From positions 4,960,001-5,024,000 of the forward strand of contig CM082594.2 of the NCBI GenBank assembly GCA_040954595.2: a stretch of DNA of 64,000 nucleotides. Reading direction: 5' to 3'. This stretch comes from Balanoglossus misakiensis. Taxonomy: Eukaryota > Hemichordata. This document shows, piece after piece, positions 26,122 through 35,630 of this stretch; positions within the stretch are counted from its first letter, which is position 1, and each line of letters starts with the position of its first letter. The position numbers and the translations under genes were made by a program. Below the pieces are notes generated by a model. That model was not told where the DNA came from, made no database searches, and saw only the letters and a list, made by a program, of their open reading frames with translations.

Positions 26122-26660
26122 CTGCAGAATTTCTGTGATATCACTGGTAAACAGTGCACTTTCTATTCCACAAGCAGTATAAAAGTTTTCTCTCTCCGTA
26201 ATTTGAAATTAACGCCAATATCGAGCCCTTTGTTGAACAAACCGAAAAGGGCAACTCACGTAACGATTTCTACTTCTGCAGGCAGAGCAAAAACACGGCG
26301 ACAAATCGATTCTAGCAAATGCAGGTACAAAGAACGGCTATATGGCTATGCATGCACTCAGTTATCACTTGAGTATCTCTTACTGAATGGCGATGCGAGT
26401 TCTGCAAATCGTGATCACCGATTCAATCAGCTGTGATGTGTGTAGATTTCTCCGATGTCACCCACACTCACATGGTCGATCCTTTGAACACTGCTATTTA
26501 GCCTTCCACGAGATCCATGCTTCTCACAATATAAGATTCACGTAGTTAGGAACTAGGAGTACCACTTCAGACGATCTTCTTTCTCAGAAAACCACGCGAT
26601 CGCGCTGAATTTGATACCCAATTTCTATTATTGTGTACGTACCGCCGCAGTCGCCGCCAT
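26095..26660 (-). other. 14-codon uORF spanning the CLASP 5' UTR intron
   Basis: The ATG in AAGATGGCGGC (26660-26658) opens a frame of six codons before the donor. After splicing to 26121 it continues for eight codons and stops at TAA 26097-26095, seven bases before the CLASP start codon. It reads MAATAAITLGRESI. It would matter only if transcripts start upstream of 26660. Confidence 0.5.
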
Positions 26661-26690
26661 CTTTGATAACCTGCTGGTCGTGACGTCACG
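26643..26690 (-). promoter_or_regulatory. CLASP core promoter and non-coding first exon: CRE plus YY1/TISU-like site
   Basis: A palindromic CRE, TGACGTCA, lies at 26681-26688. On the minus strand AAGATGGCGGC (26663-26653) matches the YY1/TISU type found at starts of TATA-less genes. The exon ends at 26643 with CTGCGGCG|GTACGT and splices to 26121. The transcription start is not visible, so only the 3' end of the exon is firm. Confidence 0.65.
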
Positions 26691-28989
26691 GGGCCAAACC
26701 GGAATCTCGTTTATTCTCGCCTCGCTCGTGGCATGGCCAGTCTCGGACAGAAAGAAATGTCTTACTTTGACATTGGTGGCGTCTTTTCTTTCAGCGAAGG
26801 GTATATCCCCGTCCACGAACGTTGATGCACACACACTTACAAACGACTTGAAATCACTTTGTGGCAACAACATGACAGCAAATACCAGTATAAATTATAA
26901 TGATGACAATCGTTCTGTTCAATGGGAAAAGTACTTGCTGCTAGTTGAGTCTTTAGCACCTCAATTCTTCATTCAAAACCAAACCACCATATTTTTCATG
27001 GTGTCACAAACTATAGGCCACACTATCTCTTGGGATAATATACTGATGAAGAGTACAGTGCCCTCAACTCCTTTTTTCACGCTCACACTGTTTAGAGAGA
27101 CCATACTTTTCATGGAAACGGCACCAAAACAATCGTGTACTATGGTAAAGAATTCCATTTATTTCTCAAACTGAGATGGCAAAATTTCTGAGATATACAT
27201 TTCATATCAAAGTACATGTGAGCAGAAAATGCTGAAGACTTGACAACATTCCTCCAACTTTAATATCAACATCATTTGTCAAAACAATCATACACATACA
27301 ATGGTTTAATTTCTCACACAAATTTCTTAATTTACTTAAGATAAAAATAAACTTTACAATCTATCCTCAGTCCCTGTCATAGAGGGACTGTGATCTATCC
27401 TACTATATTTCTACACCTCTTTTGCTCAGACATGTGCAGTCCACTATTTCTAGACCTTCCTGGATTTCCAGTTCAACCAATGGGAAGATATTAAAAATAT
27501 TAACTAATCAGGTTTTGAAGGGGGAAGCAAACGACGCATGTACGACAGTTACAAAGCCTTAAAATGATACACATTAACGTCAACAAAATGTAAACAGAAG
27601 ACAAGTGATTATTTTTGTGAAATGGCACTGTATTCTAGTCAATGTACTGCTATCGTGAAAAGCTCTGAAACTCTGAATCCTTTCAATTTCATTCCAGTAC
27701 TACACTTCAAAGACTTCCCATATAACTTGTGTTGTGTTCGCATACTCATCCCAGATATCCAAAAAACATGGCTGTCTCAAAAGTTCCATAAACTTTCAAA
27801 AGTTTCAGTGGCAGTGACAAGCAAAACTTAAGCGTGGATTCTACAATGAGTATGCTAAGAAAATATATATTTTATTGATAACAGGATGTGTTTCCTCCAA
27901 ACACCTAATATTTGCTGGAAGGGTGGGGGGAGGGGAGGGGAAGACAGCTTTGTGCACAATTGTTCATAACAACCGAGAAAGTACAACATCTGCCCAAAAA
28001 AGCCATATATTTTGTGTACATAAATATACAAATTTATGCTAATAAGTTCATTTGCAATATGCAAATTTCTCATTAATATGCATACTCAGCTATAGATTTC
28101 TATGTTCAAGCTGCAGATGATATTTTCATGTATATACAAAACAAGTTATAAAGAAATCATTTGTGATGAAATTCTTATGCGGAAATAGAAGGGAACATGA
28201 TGAAAAGAAGCCGTGATTTATAAACAATAATACTCATATACATGTATGTACTTAAAATCCTTCAAAAATTTGGTCAAGCATATTCTGCCCACAACACCCC
28301 TCCCTATCCATGTATAATTTTATCAATTACAAGCAATGTCACTATATACTGCAATAGTGAGGTTGAAGATAAGAGTTCAGGTTTTTCAGAACAAAACATA
28401 ATTATTTTTCACACTCAACAAGCCCATTTTTGACTCTGACACGTACACAACAAACTCATTCGCAATTAAACCTGCAGGGCATGGCTTCTAAAAACAGAAC
28501 ACAGTATCCAAACGCATCTCTCATGGCAAGGGGTTTGGTATTCTTTCAACAATAACAAATACATGCACTTTAATTATAGTTGGGTACATAGCCAGTCTCC
28601 AAAATAATCCAGGCAGCCACTTGGCCAAAGACAAACAAAACATCGAACAAAAAAAGTTTTTTTTTTTTTAACTTCCCGATATAAAGATGAATACGGCTAC
28701 ACATCTTGATTCGTTTGACCCTCTCAGTGGTTCTCCTCATATCATTTGTCATTACACAGTTCAAATTATTTCAACGATAAAACATAACAGATCTATGTAT
28801 CTGTTAGTTGCTATTTTCATACGTTGGCAGATTTAAAAGCACTAACCCAACAACATTTGACCAGCAATGTATAACATCTATATGCACCAACAACCAATAC
28901 ACATGCATGCAGAGGAAATGGATTTCGCGGTTGACAAAATTTCAGTCATTGCAATTCATGATTACGACTGTCTGTGTCGTACTTTGAAA
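26691..28989. other. Intergenic stretch between CLASP promoter and TFCP2 3' end
   Basis: AT-rich. A 187-codon plus-strand frame at 26611-27174 starts at the CLASP promoter and runs away from it, but it has no recognisable domain or splice structure. Nothing else is assignable. Confidence 0.5.
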
Positions 28990-29562
28990 GACTAGCAGGT
29001 CAATTTATAACACAGGTGAAAAAATGCAAAGTTCAAAATACGCAAATTCATGAATCTGACGATTTTAAAATAACTTCTGTGATCTGTATTAAAGATTGTT
29101 TCACACGACACACACAGATCTACTGCCTGTTGATTTTATTCAAATGGTACACCCATACCACCAAAGTGCCAGGATGTAAAGGTCACGTAGGGGTCATGGC
29201 TTTTCCTTGTCGCGAAGTCAAGTTTATTGCTTGGTTCAAAACATCCGTTGTTGAAACAGGAAATTTTCACACAAGGAAAAGCTGTTTTTGGTCATTTTTC
29301 AAAACAATTAGACATGTTGCCCTCCTTGCCAATAAACTACAGTCATAATTGATTTGAACTCAAATGAAAACAACTGATGAGAAATAACAAACTTACAAAA
29401 ATACTGCAACGCTGAAAACTTGTTGAAAATACAATGGCAGCAATTTCTATACATGGATCTTGTCAAGAAAAAAAGACATTTTTTTTGGACTCAAGGTGTG
29501 TACCTGTTAATATCGATAATCTTCATACACTGGGAATCATTTCCATGGGAATTATAACCACT
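28990..29562 (-). other. Probable TFCP2 3' UTR
   Basis: AATAAA signals on the minus strand at 29228-29223 and 29140-29135 are the nearest good candidates for the transcript end, giving a 3' UTR of about 350 to 450 nt. More distal signals (for example near 27,871) cannot be excluded. A DR5 nuclear-receptor motif lies in this stretch at 29180-29196. Confidence 0.45.
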
Positions 29563-29600
29563 TCATTTTAGTACTACAGTATATGTCTCTCGACCTTCAT
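29563..29600 (-). CDS. TFCP2: TFCP2 exon 15, stop codon
   Basis: After a TTTTCAG acceptor the frame reads [12 protein letters not shown] and TGA at 29565-29563. It ends VLK where vertebrate TFCP2 ends IILK, which confirms the splice and the stop although the coding part is only 38 nt. Confidence 0.9.
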
Positions 29601-32600
29601 CTGAAAATAAAAATAGGAATTTTTTTGTAATATCTGTAAATAATATATGAAAATGTCTGCCAGCTTTGCTGTCTTGCAAATTATCGTCATTTCACCAAAG
29701 TTTTTGACAGCTCATCTGTGCTGTGATTGGTCAAAGCTCATCTGTATTCTGTGCTGTGATTGGTCAAAGCTCATCTGTATTCTGTGCCGTGATTGGTCGA
29801 ACTACTGTCATGTGAGACAAAAAACTGATTTGGTTGCAATTCTTACCTTTCAGAGCCTCAATACTAAAACTACTCTCATCTTCAAAGGTTTGGACCATCT
29901 GCAAAAAAAGAGAAAGAGATTAGCATGTTACTTGACCAACTCCGTCAAAACAACACTCATGGGTCACATACACTGATGGCGAACAGTTAAATCTTGAACA
30001 GATGATGAAATGACCAACAAACAATAATTTTAATACAGCTTATAGTACAGGCCACACCGAAAACTGATGTTACATTTCTGCAATAGAAAATGTCATGATG
30101 GGCCATGTATTGTTTGTCCTGTGACACATGAGAATGTCCTCTCAGATAAATTGCCTCCCGCTGGATTTTGCGGGGTCTCATGGAGTTCGGAAAATGCTCT
30201 ATTAGTGAGAGATTATCTGTGTTGGTTGCCATAGCACCATCACATGATTAGAACCTAGTGAGCAGGGGCAGGGGCGTTCATTAAACTTGTCCTTGAGAAT
30301 GTGCAGTCAGTGTTTAAATCAATGTTTAAAACAAGATGAGCGACATCTGGAACAGTCTCATTGCCAAATCAATGCTGCAAGACTCGGTTATAAAACAGCT
30401 CTGTACTAGGAGTGAAAATGCAAGAAAAATGTTCTTCGTACCTCATCTGAAACAAGGACTCTGATTCCTGAAGGTGCCTGTCTGACCACTTGTGATATTT
30501 TCGCCATTCCTACATTGTAGAGCTGCGCCACTTTTGTCTTTAACTCTTCGGACGAGGGATTCTCCAGGTACATGGCATGATAAACTGTAGGAGACAGGTC
30601 GTTACAAAAAGATTCATAGAATCATACAGGATTCTTTCAGCATCATCAAATGACTCTAATTCTGTACAATGTCAAAAAATATTCTGCATTACTTTAATCT
30701 TAATTTAATTCAGTCAGATATTTGAATGAAACTGTCACAAATCCAGGAATCTGAATTGTCTCTGTTGTCATGGTGACCTACTTTGATCGGACTCTTGGCT
30801 GACATAAATTGCCAATCTTGGTCGTACGTGTCTAAAAAAGAGAAGAAAAAATTGTTTAGAACACTGCAGTAGTCTGTCTGCTTGCGAAATTTAACTCCAC
30901 TATTGCCCTATTCTCAAAGGCATTCTTAATACCACTTTGATGAAAGCAAGAATGTAAGGCATCATTGATGTGAAATATTCAAGGGTTTTTGTACATCCAG
31001 TTTAATAAAAGGATGTAGCCTAGAGGATGAAATAAAAGCTTTACTCTTTTTAAAATACCAACCTTTCCTGCAAGGCATTGTTCAGACGTATACCATCTGC
31101 TAATCCTAAAATTTGTATCAAATCGTCTCGACTTAGTGTCAGTAAATCAGCACCTGCAATGAGAAGACCACTCAAATGAGTATGCACTGAAAAAGGGATT
31201 TTTAATCTAGTCTGTTGAACAGGAGAAAATTTTCAAAAAAATTCAAAGTTTTAGAAATATAAACTGAGCCTGCCAGAATAAACTCCGTTGCCATGGCTAC
31301 TTCCTGCTGCTCTGATTGGTTGACTCAAAAATAAATACGAATACAGATCAGCTACCCACCTGTAAAGTTTAGGAATAATTTTCTGTATGCGGAGAACCTG
31401 TTTCTTGTCAGCCACTCTTGTGTCTGTTGACTTGTTGCCGTGGGCAACAGGGGCTGCAAAAACAATTGTCACAACCAAAGTTGTAGTCACGCATATTCAT
31501 TAATTTTGAAAATTTTCCTCAGCAGCCATTGCTCAGCAATTTGAACCTTTCAGTATGACAGTTTTGTTGTCATTTTTTTTATTCCATGTACATACATGGA
31601 CAGACAGACAGACAGACGGACGGACAGGCAGACAGACAGTGTGTGAACATGGGAGCTGAAAAACTGCCAGGTACTAAATTCACCATTTTTTTGTACTTAC
31701 TTCTGTTATTAATGTATCGTTCAAGTCCCCAGAAACTTGCGATGTTGGGGTAGCGGCTGCTGCAGTCACTACAGACGCTGCGTCGATGCTTGAGCTGGGA
31801 CTGTTTAGACTGCAACAGAACGGTGAGAACACATAGCTTCACATTCAGCACAGTCGTCCAACAAATCTTTTACGGTGTTGGCACTGAATCCGATTGTATA
31901 CGTACAGCACTGAGTTTGGAAGAAATTGGTTAACCCTTTCAACCCCCAGTTCCCTACAGACACAAGGTTTAGCTAAAATTGATAAAACAAAAAAGAATAT
32001 CTTACACATGTTCATACGATGAATTAAAACCATCATTGCTGTCGTACATTGAAGCCACCGTTGACGCCATTGATGTCGCGCCCAAAGTACACTGTAAGAA
32101 AAAAACACAAAATTTGACTCAAAAAGTTTAAATGATATTATTCTTACCATCACTCTTTTGAAAGAAAATCTTTCCATTGCTAGTACCTTAGAACTTATTA
32201 CTGGTATGAATCACCACCTATAGAAGCCAATTTGATTAACCCTAATGCTGCCAAGTCAGTTGAAACTGGTTTGATCCTCAAACCAAACCAGTGCAAACCA
32301 GTACGATTTGGTCCCTTTTCTGGGGGGCTCAGACTGCCAAGTGTGTCTAAGTACGTAGGAGAGCAATGCCAAGACAGTCAAAATACGTTTCAGAAGGAAA
32401 AAAATGGCAGATACGTATTTTAAGGGGACTTGAGACTCAGGTATGACACCCAGTAGCATTAGGGTTAACGGACACAGCCAACATACACAACGCATGCGTT
32501 AACTGAACATAGGGAACTGATTACTTACTGAAGTTAGGACTGTGTACTCGTAAGACGGCTGGTACTTGTCGCGATCGCTCTTCTTCTCCATCCTTTCGCG

Positions 32601-35600
32601 GTCCGTTTTATGTTTTCTGTCGGCTCCTTTGGGCTGCAGCACAAAGTTACAAAATTCTCTGTTTCAGATTCCTCATTGATACATTTACTAAAATGTCTGA
32701 TGTACCTGGTAATTAACTTGATTTGAACTTCATCCCTGCCATAGGTCTGTCGCTAAGGGTTAGAATGATGCCACTATTCATATTTAACCCACCAGACCTA
32801 AGATGACAGTTTGTGAGAAATGTACCACCATTTTGGCAGCGGTTCTAGATGACTCTATTGACTCTAATACTGAAATTTTTCTGTTTTTTCTCTTGGACCA
32901 GGCTGTTAGCCTGCCTTGACAGATAATCCTCACTGGGCCCGATTTGAAAGCCATATATGACCCCTCTCACCTTGAAGACTTTAACTTGACAACTTCCCGA
33001 ATGGAGATGTTGGTCAGTGTCTTGCGTGTGTAAATATGTGTCGACTTGTACTCTGAAGGGAACACCTTTCTCCCCGCCATGTTTTTTGGGCGTAAACTCT
33101 GTACTGATGCAATGTACCTAATCAGAAGTAGAAATATGACGACCTAATGACAAAAGTCGAAACAAGCTTTACATTTAATTTTAATTTCAATGCAAATACT
33201 GACCCATAGTACATTTCCTTTAGACTGGACAGATCCTGTTGTAAAAATGTTAAATTAAAAAAAAAAAATGTGATTTTACCGGATGGTATTAACAGAATAG
33301 AAAAGAAAATGAATTTTGTGACATCTGTGATGAGTTCTGTGAGTAAAAAAACACACACACACACACACACACACACATCACAGATTTGACATAAGGCCCC
33401 ACACTATTGTCACACATACCTGTATAAATGCACCTGCACTCTTTGCCGGATCCCAGATTAGTTCTACAGTGTTCAGAGCTGTTGGACTTCTAATGTACTG
33501 GAGAACGCCATAGGACAGAGGCACATCTGGCAAATGGATATATAACGTCATAGAAAATTGAAATTTGGCAGATTTACTACCAACAAAACTGCAGGCTTTA
33601 TGCTGGGCAAACACTGTAATTATATTTTCCATAGGGGATCCCGGAAACACCGTAAATTATATTTTCCATGAGGGGATGGGGCAAGTCACTACTAGACTTT
33701 AGATATTATTTTGGTTATTTTGTTTTGCTTGATATGTTATGTTACATGTACCTTGTTCTGTTTTGAAATATCCTGCATCATATATCACAGATAAATCAGC
33801 CCATGGAATTCATTGTTTGTGATTGAACGGGGAAGGATTCGACAAAGAACAAAAATACAACAGCTTCTTCTTTTTCTATCTCACCTATGTCTAAAATTCT
33901 ATCTCCGGGCCTCTGAGATTTCCACTCTGCAAGCTGCTCCTTCTCCGTGTACTGAAGTCTTTTGTCGTGAAACAAAACCCGTATGGCACTCTGAAATGAA
34001 AAATGTCAGAGTGGAAGTTGACACAAACGATATTTGTATTTCATCTGAGACTGCTTCAGGGGCAGGATTCAGGAACAGATGTTGCCAGCTCTCAATTTGT
34101 TGTCTAGAATCTTTCATTTCCTAGTGGGCACTGCAGTTATTTTCTTACAGATAATTTTCCTTTGATTTCAAAATATGTTAACAAAAAGTAGGGCACAGTC
34201 CCCTGAAAGAACCTGTACAACTTAAAAATAATTTAAAACTTGGAATGAAAAAAATGCAATGCTGGCAAAAAAAAATCAGTATCACCCTTTTTACCTTGAG
34301 GACTTTTCCTCCACATGAATCTGAGTTACCAAGTTTTTTCAATTTGAGTTCATAGGACTGTCCCTGGTTCAGGTAGGTCAGTGTCTCTTCGCTGAGTTTC
34401 ACTGCTGGGGATGTGGCCGCACACAGAATATATTGAAAGCTACGATGAGAGAAAGAAAAACACTATGATATTCTTAGCGATGGTCATTATCTCTGAAACT
34501 TGTATATTTCCTACTGTACTGGTAGTTCTTTAAGGGCTGGCCATATCAACACCAACAATGCTAACATTACAATATAGGAACAGTGAGAGTAAATTCAGAT
34601 GATATTTTGTGAAAGGAAAAAATGCATAAAAATTCTGCCACTGGGCCTTTAACAAGTCTTACCCCTCTTCCTCTTCTTCTTCCTGTTTAAACACCGCCAA
34701 AACTTCACTGAAAAAAACAAACAATACAACTATTAGTACACCAGAATCTGCAACAATCATACATTTTCCATTGTATTGTCCTTCTCCGTGATAAAGCAGA
34801 TTTGTTAAAAATAATGATTCACAAAAGTCTGCCATCTGTTAATTATTTTTCTTTCATACTAGGAAGTTATTCATCATTTAAATGTCACAGCTGAGCGACA
34901 CATGCTGGGCAGGCTTTTCATTATCGCATCTTGGGACGTCATCTTGTCTGCTATAGCCACAGCTTGCTATCTGCGATGGGTACATCATTATCATATTCTA
35001 GCAAGGTGAGATCACAGCCGTGACCTTGCTCTGACCTTGCAGGTGAATGCAGTACTATGGTAATGTTTATTCTTGGACAGCACGTTGCGAACATTTCATG
35101 TTTATTTAAAATTTGATATCACAGGCAATTGACTGTTATTTTTGTCGAGTTGTCCAGAAACTAGCAAAGTACTAGGTGTATGTGTGCATTTGGTGCCAAT
35201 GAGAAATTCTCATATTATGGAATTTCACATTTCATATGTCTCACAAAAATGGAGACAGTGGAAGAGGGAACAAACTATCCATAAAATCAAAGGAATACCC
35301 AAGCAATATTCTAGGAAACATGCGTAAGCGTGGGTGGGCGTTCTCACTTTATGGATAGTTTAGTTGTCATTCACAACACTGCTACCAAATTGCAACAGTC
35401 TGAATGTACAGAATGTTAGTTTCAGTTTCATGTCATAAACATACACAACTCCTGTCCTAAGCACTCGATATCAAGATAAATTGGTAATCGCAGTACAAGC
35501 ATGGGACTGGTCCAGTAATACTTTACCTCATGTTATACGCCGATGTCCCAAGTTCCGTACCAAGGCCGGTTAAATTGCTGTCAAAATCAGCAGCCAAACC

Positions 35601-35630
35601 CTGATCCAAGTCATCTATGTTAAAAGCCAT
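29563..35630 (-). CDS. TFCP2: CP2-family transcription factor (TFCP2/UBP1/TFCP2L1 type), complete
   Basis: Fifteen coding exons splice in frame: 35630-35527, 34707-34663, 34439-34295, 33990-33885, 33526-33420, 33117-32971, 32633-32529, 32091-32006, 31809-31701, 31453-31360, 31153-31063, 30831-30782, 30584-30442, 29898-29847 and 29600-29563. The 1,422-nt frame gives 473 residues (human TFCP2 has 502). The start AACATGG is a good Kozak context. Parts: acidic N-terminus with [11 protein letters not shown] (35-45); the Grainyhead/CP2 DNA-binding domain (about 50-245), with [28 protein letters not shown] and [15 protein letters not shown]; a Ser/Ala/Thr-rich linker (254-320); a SAM-like domain (about 327-380); and a C-terminal oligomerisation region (about 383-473). 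Family members bind CNRG-type sites as tetramers in the nucleus. The gene resembles vertebrate TFCP2, UBP1 and TFCP2L1 about equally, so it is probably their single invertebrate co-orthologue. Confidence 0.96.
29711..29800. repeat. 33-bp tandem repeat with three inverted CCAAT boxes
   Basis: Just under three copies of a 33-bp unit. Each has the core GTGATTGGTC, with GATTGG at 29725, 29758 and 29791, exactly 33 bp apart. It lies in the last TFCP2 intron (29601-29846) and makes up about a third of it. ATTGG is the reverse complement of the CCAAT box bound by NF-Y. The third copy has diverged slightly (GCCGTG for GCTGTG). Confidence 0.9.
29847..29898 (-). CDS. TFCP2: TFCP2 exon 14
   Basis: 52 nt (TTTTGCAG acceptor; AAAG|GTAAGA donor, phase 1). 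[17 protein letters not shown] matches MIQNFQEEACFILDTMK. Downstream in the next intron lies the 33-bp tandem repeat. Confidence 0.93.
30442..30584 (-). CDS. TFCP2: TFCP2 exon 13, C-terminal oligomerisation region
   Basis: 143 nt (CCTACAG acceptor; GATGAG|GTACGA donor). [20 protein letters not shown] then [20 protein letters not shown] and RVLVSDE matches the YHAIYLEE...YKQGPTGIHVLISDE segment that mediates dimer and tetramer formation in the family. Confidence 0.93.
30782..30831 (-). CDS. TFCP2: TFCP2 exon 12
   Basis: A 50-nt exon (TTTTTAG acceptor; CAAA|GTAGGT donor). [17 protein letters not shown] matches MVRPRLTIYVCQES. The glutamine run that follows in vertebrate TFCP2 is absent. Confidence 0.92.
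31063..31153 (-). CDS. TFCP2: TFCP2 exon 11, SAM-like domain
   Basis: 91 nt (ATTGCAG acceptor; AAAG|GTTGGT donor). [20 protein letters not shown] then IRLNNALQE matches the [28 protein letters not shown] block. The donor is a little unusual (GTTGGT). Confidence 0.94.
31360..31453 (-). CDS. TFCP2: TFCP2 exon 10, start of SAM-like domain
   Basis: 94 nt (GCTGCAG acceptor; ACAG|GTGGGT donor, phase 1). [20 protein letters not shown] matches AQQWLHRNRFSTFTRLFTNF of human TFCP2, the first helices of the sterile-alpha-motif-like domain. Confidence 0.94.
31598..31639. repeat. GACA tetranucleotide repeat
   Basis: About ten GACA/GACG/GGCA units in TFCP2 intron 9. Related short CTGT runs occur near 10149 and 13605. 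Confidence 0.9.
31701..31809 (-). CDS. TFCP2: TFCP2 exon 9, Ala/Thr/Ser linker
   Basis: 109 nt (GTTGCAG acceptor; CAGAA|GTAAGT donor, phase 0). It encodes [20 protein letters not shown] then [17 protein letters not shown]. The start resembles the NSPSP segment of vertebrate CP2 proteins. Confidence 0.85.
31930..31955 (+). repeat. Fragment of dispersed TTAACCCTTTCA-type repeat
   Basis: TTAACCCTTTCAACCCCC followed by AGTTCC resembles two other stretches in the window (36470-36508 and 52795-52833, opposite strand). The TTAA plus CCCTTT start suggests the end of another piggyBac-like family. The partner end was not found. Confidence 0.4.
32006..32091 (-). CDS. TFCP2: TFCP2 exon 8, Ser/Thr-rich linker
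   Basis: 86 nt (CTTACAG acceptor; GT|GTAAGA donor, phase 2). It encodes [20 protein letters not shown] then GFNSSYEH. The linker is poorly conserved in the family; the frame is fixed by both flanking exons. A donor two bases away (GTGTAA) exists but would break the frame. Confidence 0.82.
32240..32464. mobile_element. piggyBac-like MITE with TTAA target duplication
   Basis: A 225-bp segment starts CCCTAATGCT and ends AGCATTAGGG, a perfect 10-bp terminal inverted repeat. It is flanked on both sides by TTAA (32236-32239; 32465-32468). TTAA duplication and CCCT- termini are hallmarks of the piggyBac superfamily. There is no transposase, so it is a non-autonomous miniature element. It sits in TFCP2 intron 7, ending 64 bp from exon 7. 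Confidence 0.7.
32529..32633 (-). CDS. TFCP2: TFCP2 exon 7, basic end of the DNA-binding region
   Basis: 35 codons (TGCTGCAG acceptor; TTCA|GTAAGT donor). [20 protein letters not shown] then [15 protein letters not shown] aligns with [36 protein letters not shown]. A piggyBac-like MITE inserted 61 bp downstream. Confidence 0.95.
32971..33117 (-). CDS. TFCP2: TFCP2 exon 6, CP2 domain core
   Basis: 49 whole codons from TAG|GTACATTGC to [29 protein letters not shown] then FRVQVDTY is the most conserved segment of the domain, and the exon ends [13 protein letters not shown] as in the family. Confidence 0.96.
33351..33377. repeat. AC microsatellite
   Basis: About 13 AC units in TFCP2 intron 5, 43 bp from the exon 5 donor. 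Confidence 0.95.
33420..33526 (-). CDS. TFCP2: TFCP2 exon 5, CP2 domain
   Basis: 107 nt (TTGCCAG acceptor; CAG|GTATGT donor, phase 0). It encodes [20 protein letters not shown] then [16 protein letters not shown], matching DIPMSVGI...LNTVEFLWDPAKRTSVFIQ. A CA-repeat lies 43 bp downstream in the intron. Confidence 0.95.
33885..33990 (-). CDS. TFCP2: TFCP2 exon 4, CP2 domain
   Basis: 106 nt (TTTCAG acceptor; ATAG|GTGAGA donor, phase 1). [20 protein letters not shown] then [15 protein letters not shown] matches the [21 protein letters not shown]...[11 protein letters not shown] stretch of the family. Confidence 0.95.
34295..34439 (-). CDS. TFCP2: TFCP2 exon 3, start of CP2 DNA-binding domain
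   Basis: 145 nt (CGTAG acceptor; AAG|GTAAAA donor). [20 protein letters not shown] then [11 protein letters not shown] is nearly identical to the vertebrate proteins. The following loop ([12 protein letters not shown]) is shorter than the human RKLGELPEINGK region. Confidence 0.95.
34663..34707 (-). CDS. TFCP2: TFCP2 exon 2, small acidic exon
   Basis: 45 nt between a poly-T tract ending in CAG and a GGG|GTAAGA donor. It reads SEVLAVFKQ followed by six glutamates, matching DVLALPIFKQEE of human TFCP2. It enters and leaves in phase 2. Confidence 0.88.
34708..35526 (-). other. TFCP2 intron 1
   Basis: 819 bp between the first two coding exons. It holds a DR5-type nuclear-receptor repeat at 35021-35037 and no sign of another exon. 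Confidence 0.7.
35527..35630 (-). CDS. TFCP2: TFCP2 coding exon 1, start codon
   Basis: It encodes [20 protein letters not shown] then [14 protein letters not shown] and ends in phase 2 at ATGAG|GTAAAG. The FD-x-LxGxGxELGxxAYxM pattern is the CP2-family N-terminus. The human protein has a slightly longer lead-in. Confidence 0.92.

Noticed and set aside
26611-27174. 187-codon plus-strand frame starting at the CLASP promoter
   Set aside because: No recognisable domain and no splice structure. A divergent promoter transcript is possible but there is no evidence for a protein.
32006-32011. Alternative donor GTGTAA for TFCP2 exon 8
   Set aside because: It would end the exon two bases earlier and put exon 9 and all later conserved exons out of frame.
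33122-33376. Minus-strand frame beginning with a Cys-Val repeat
   Set aside because: Its start is the AC microsatellite and the rest is TFCP2 intron 5.
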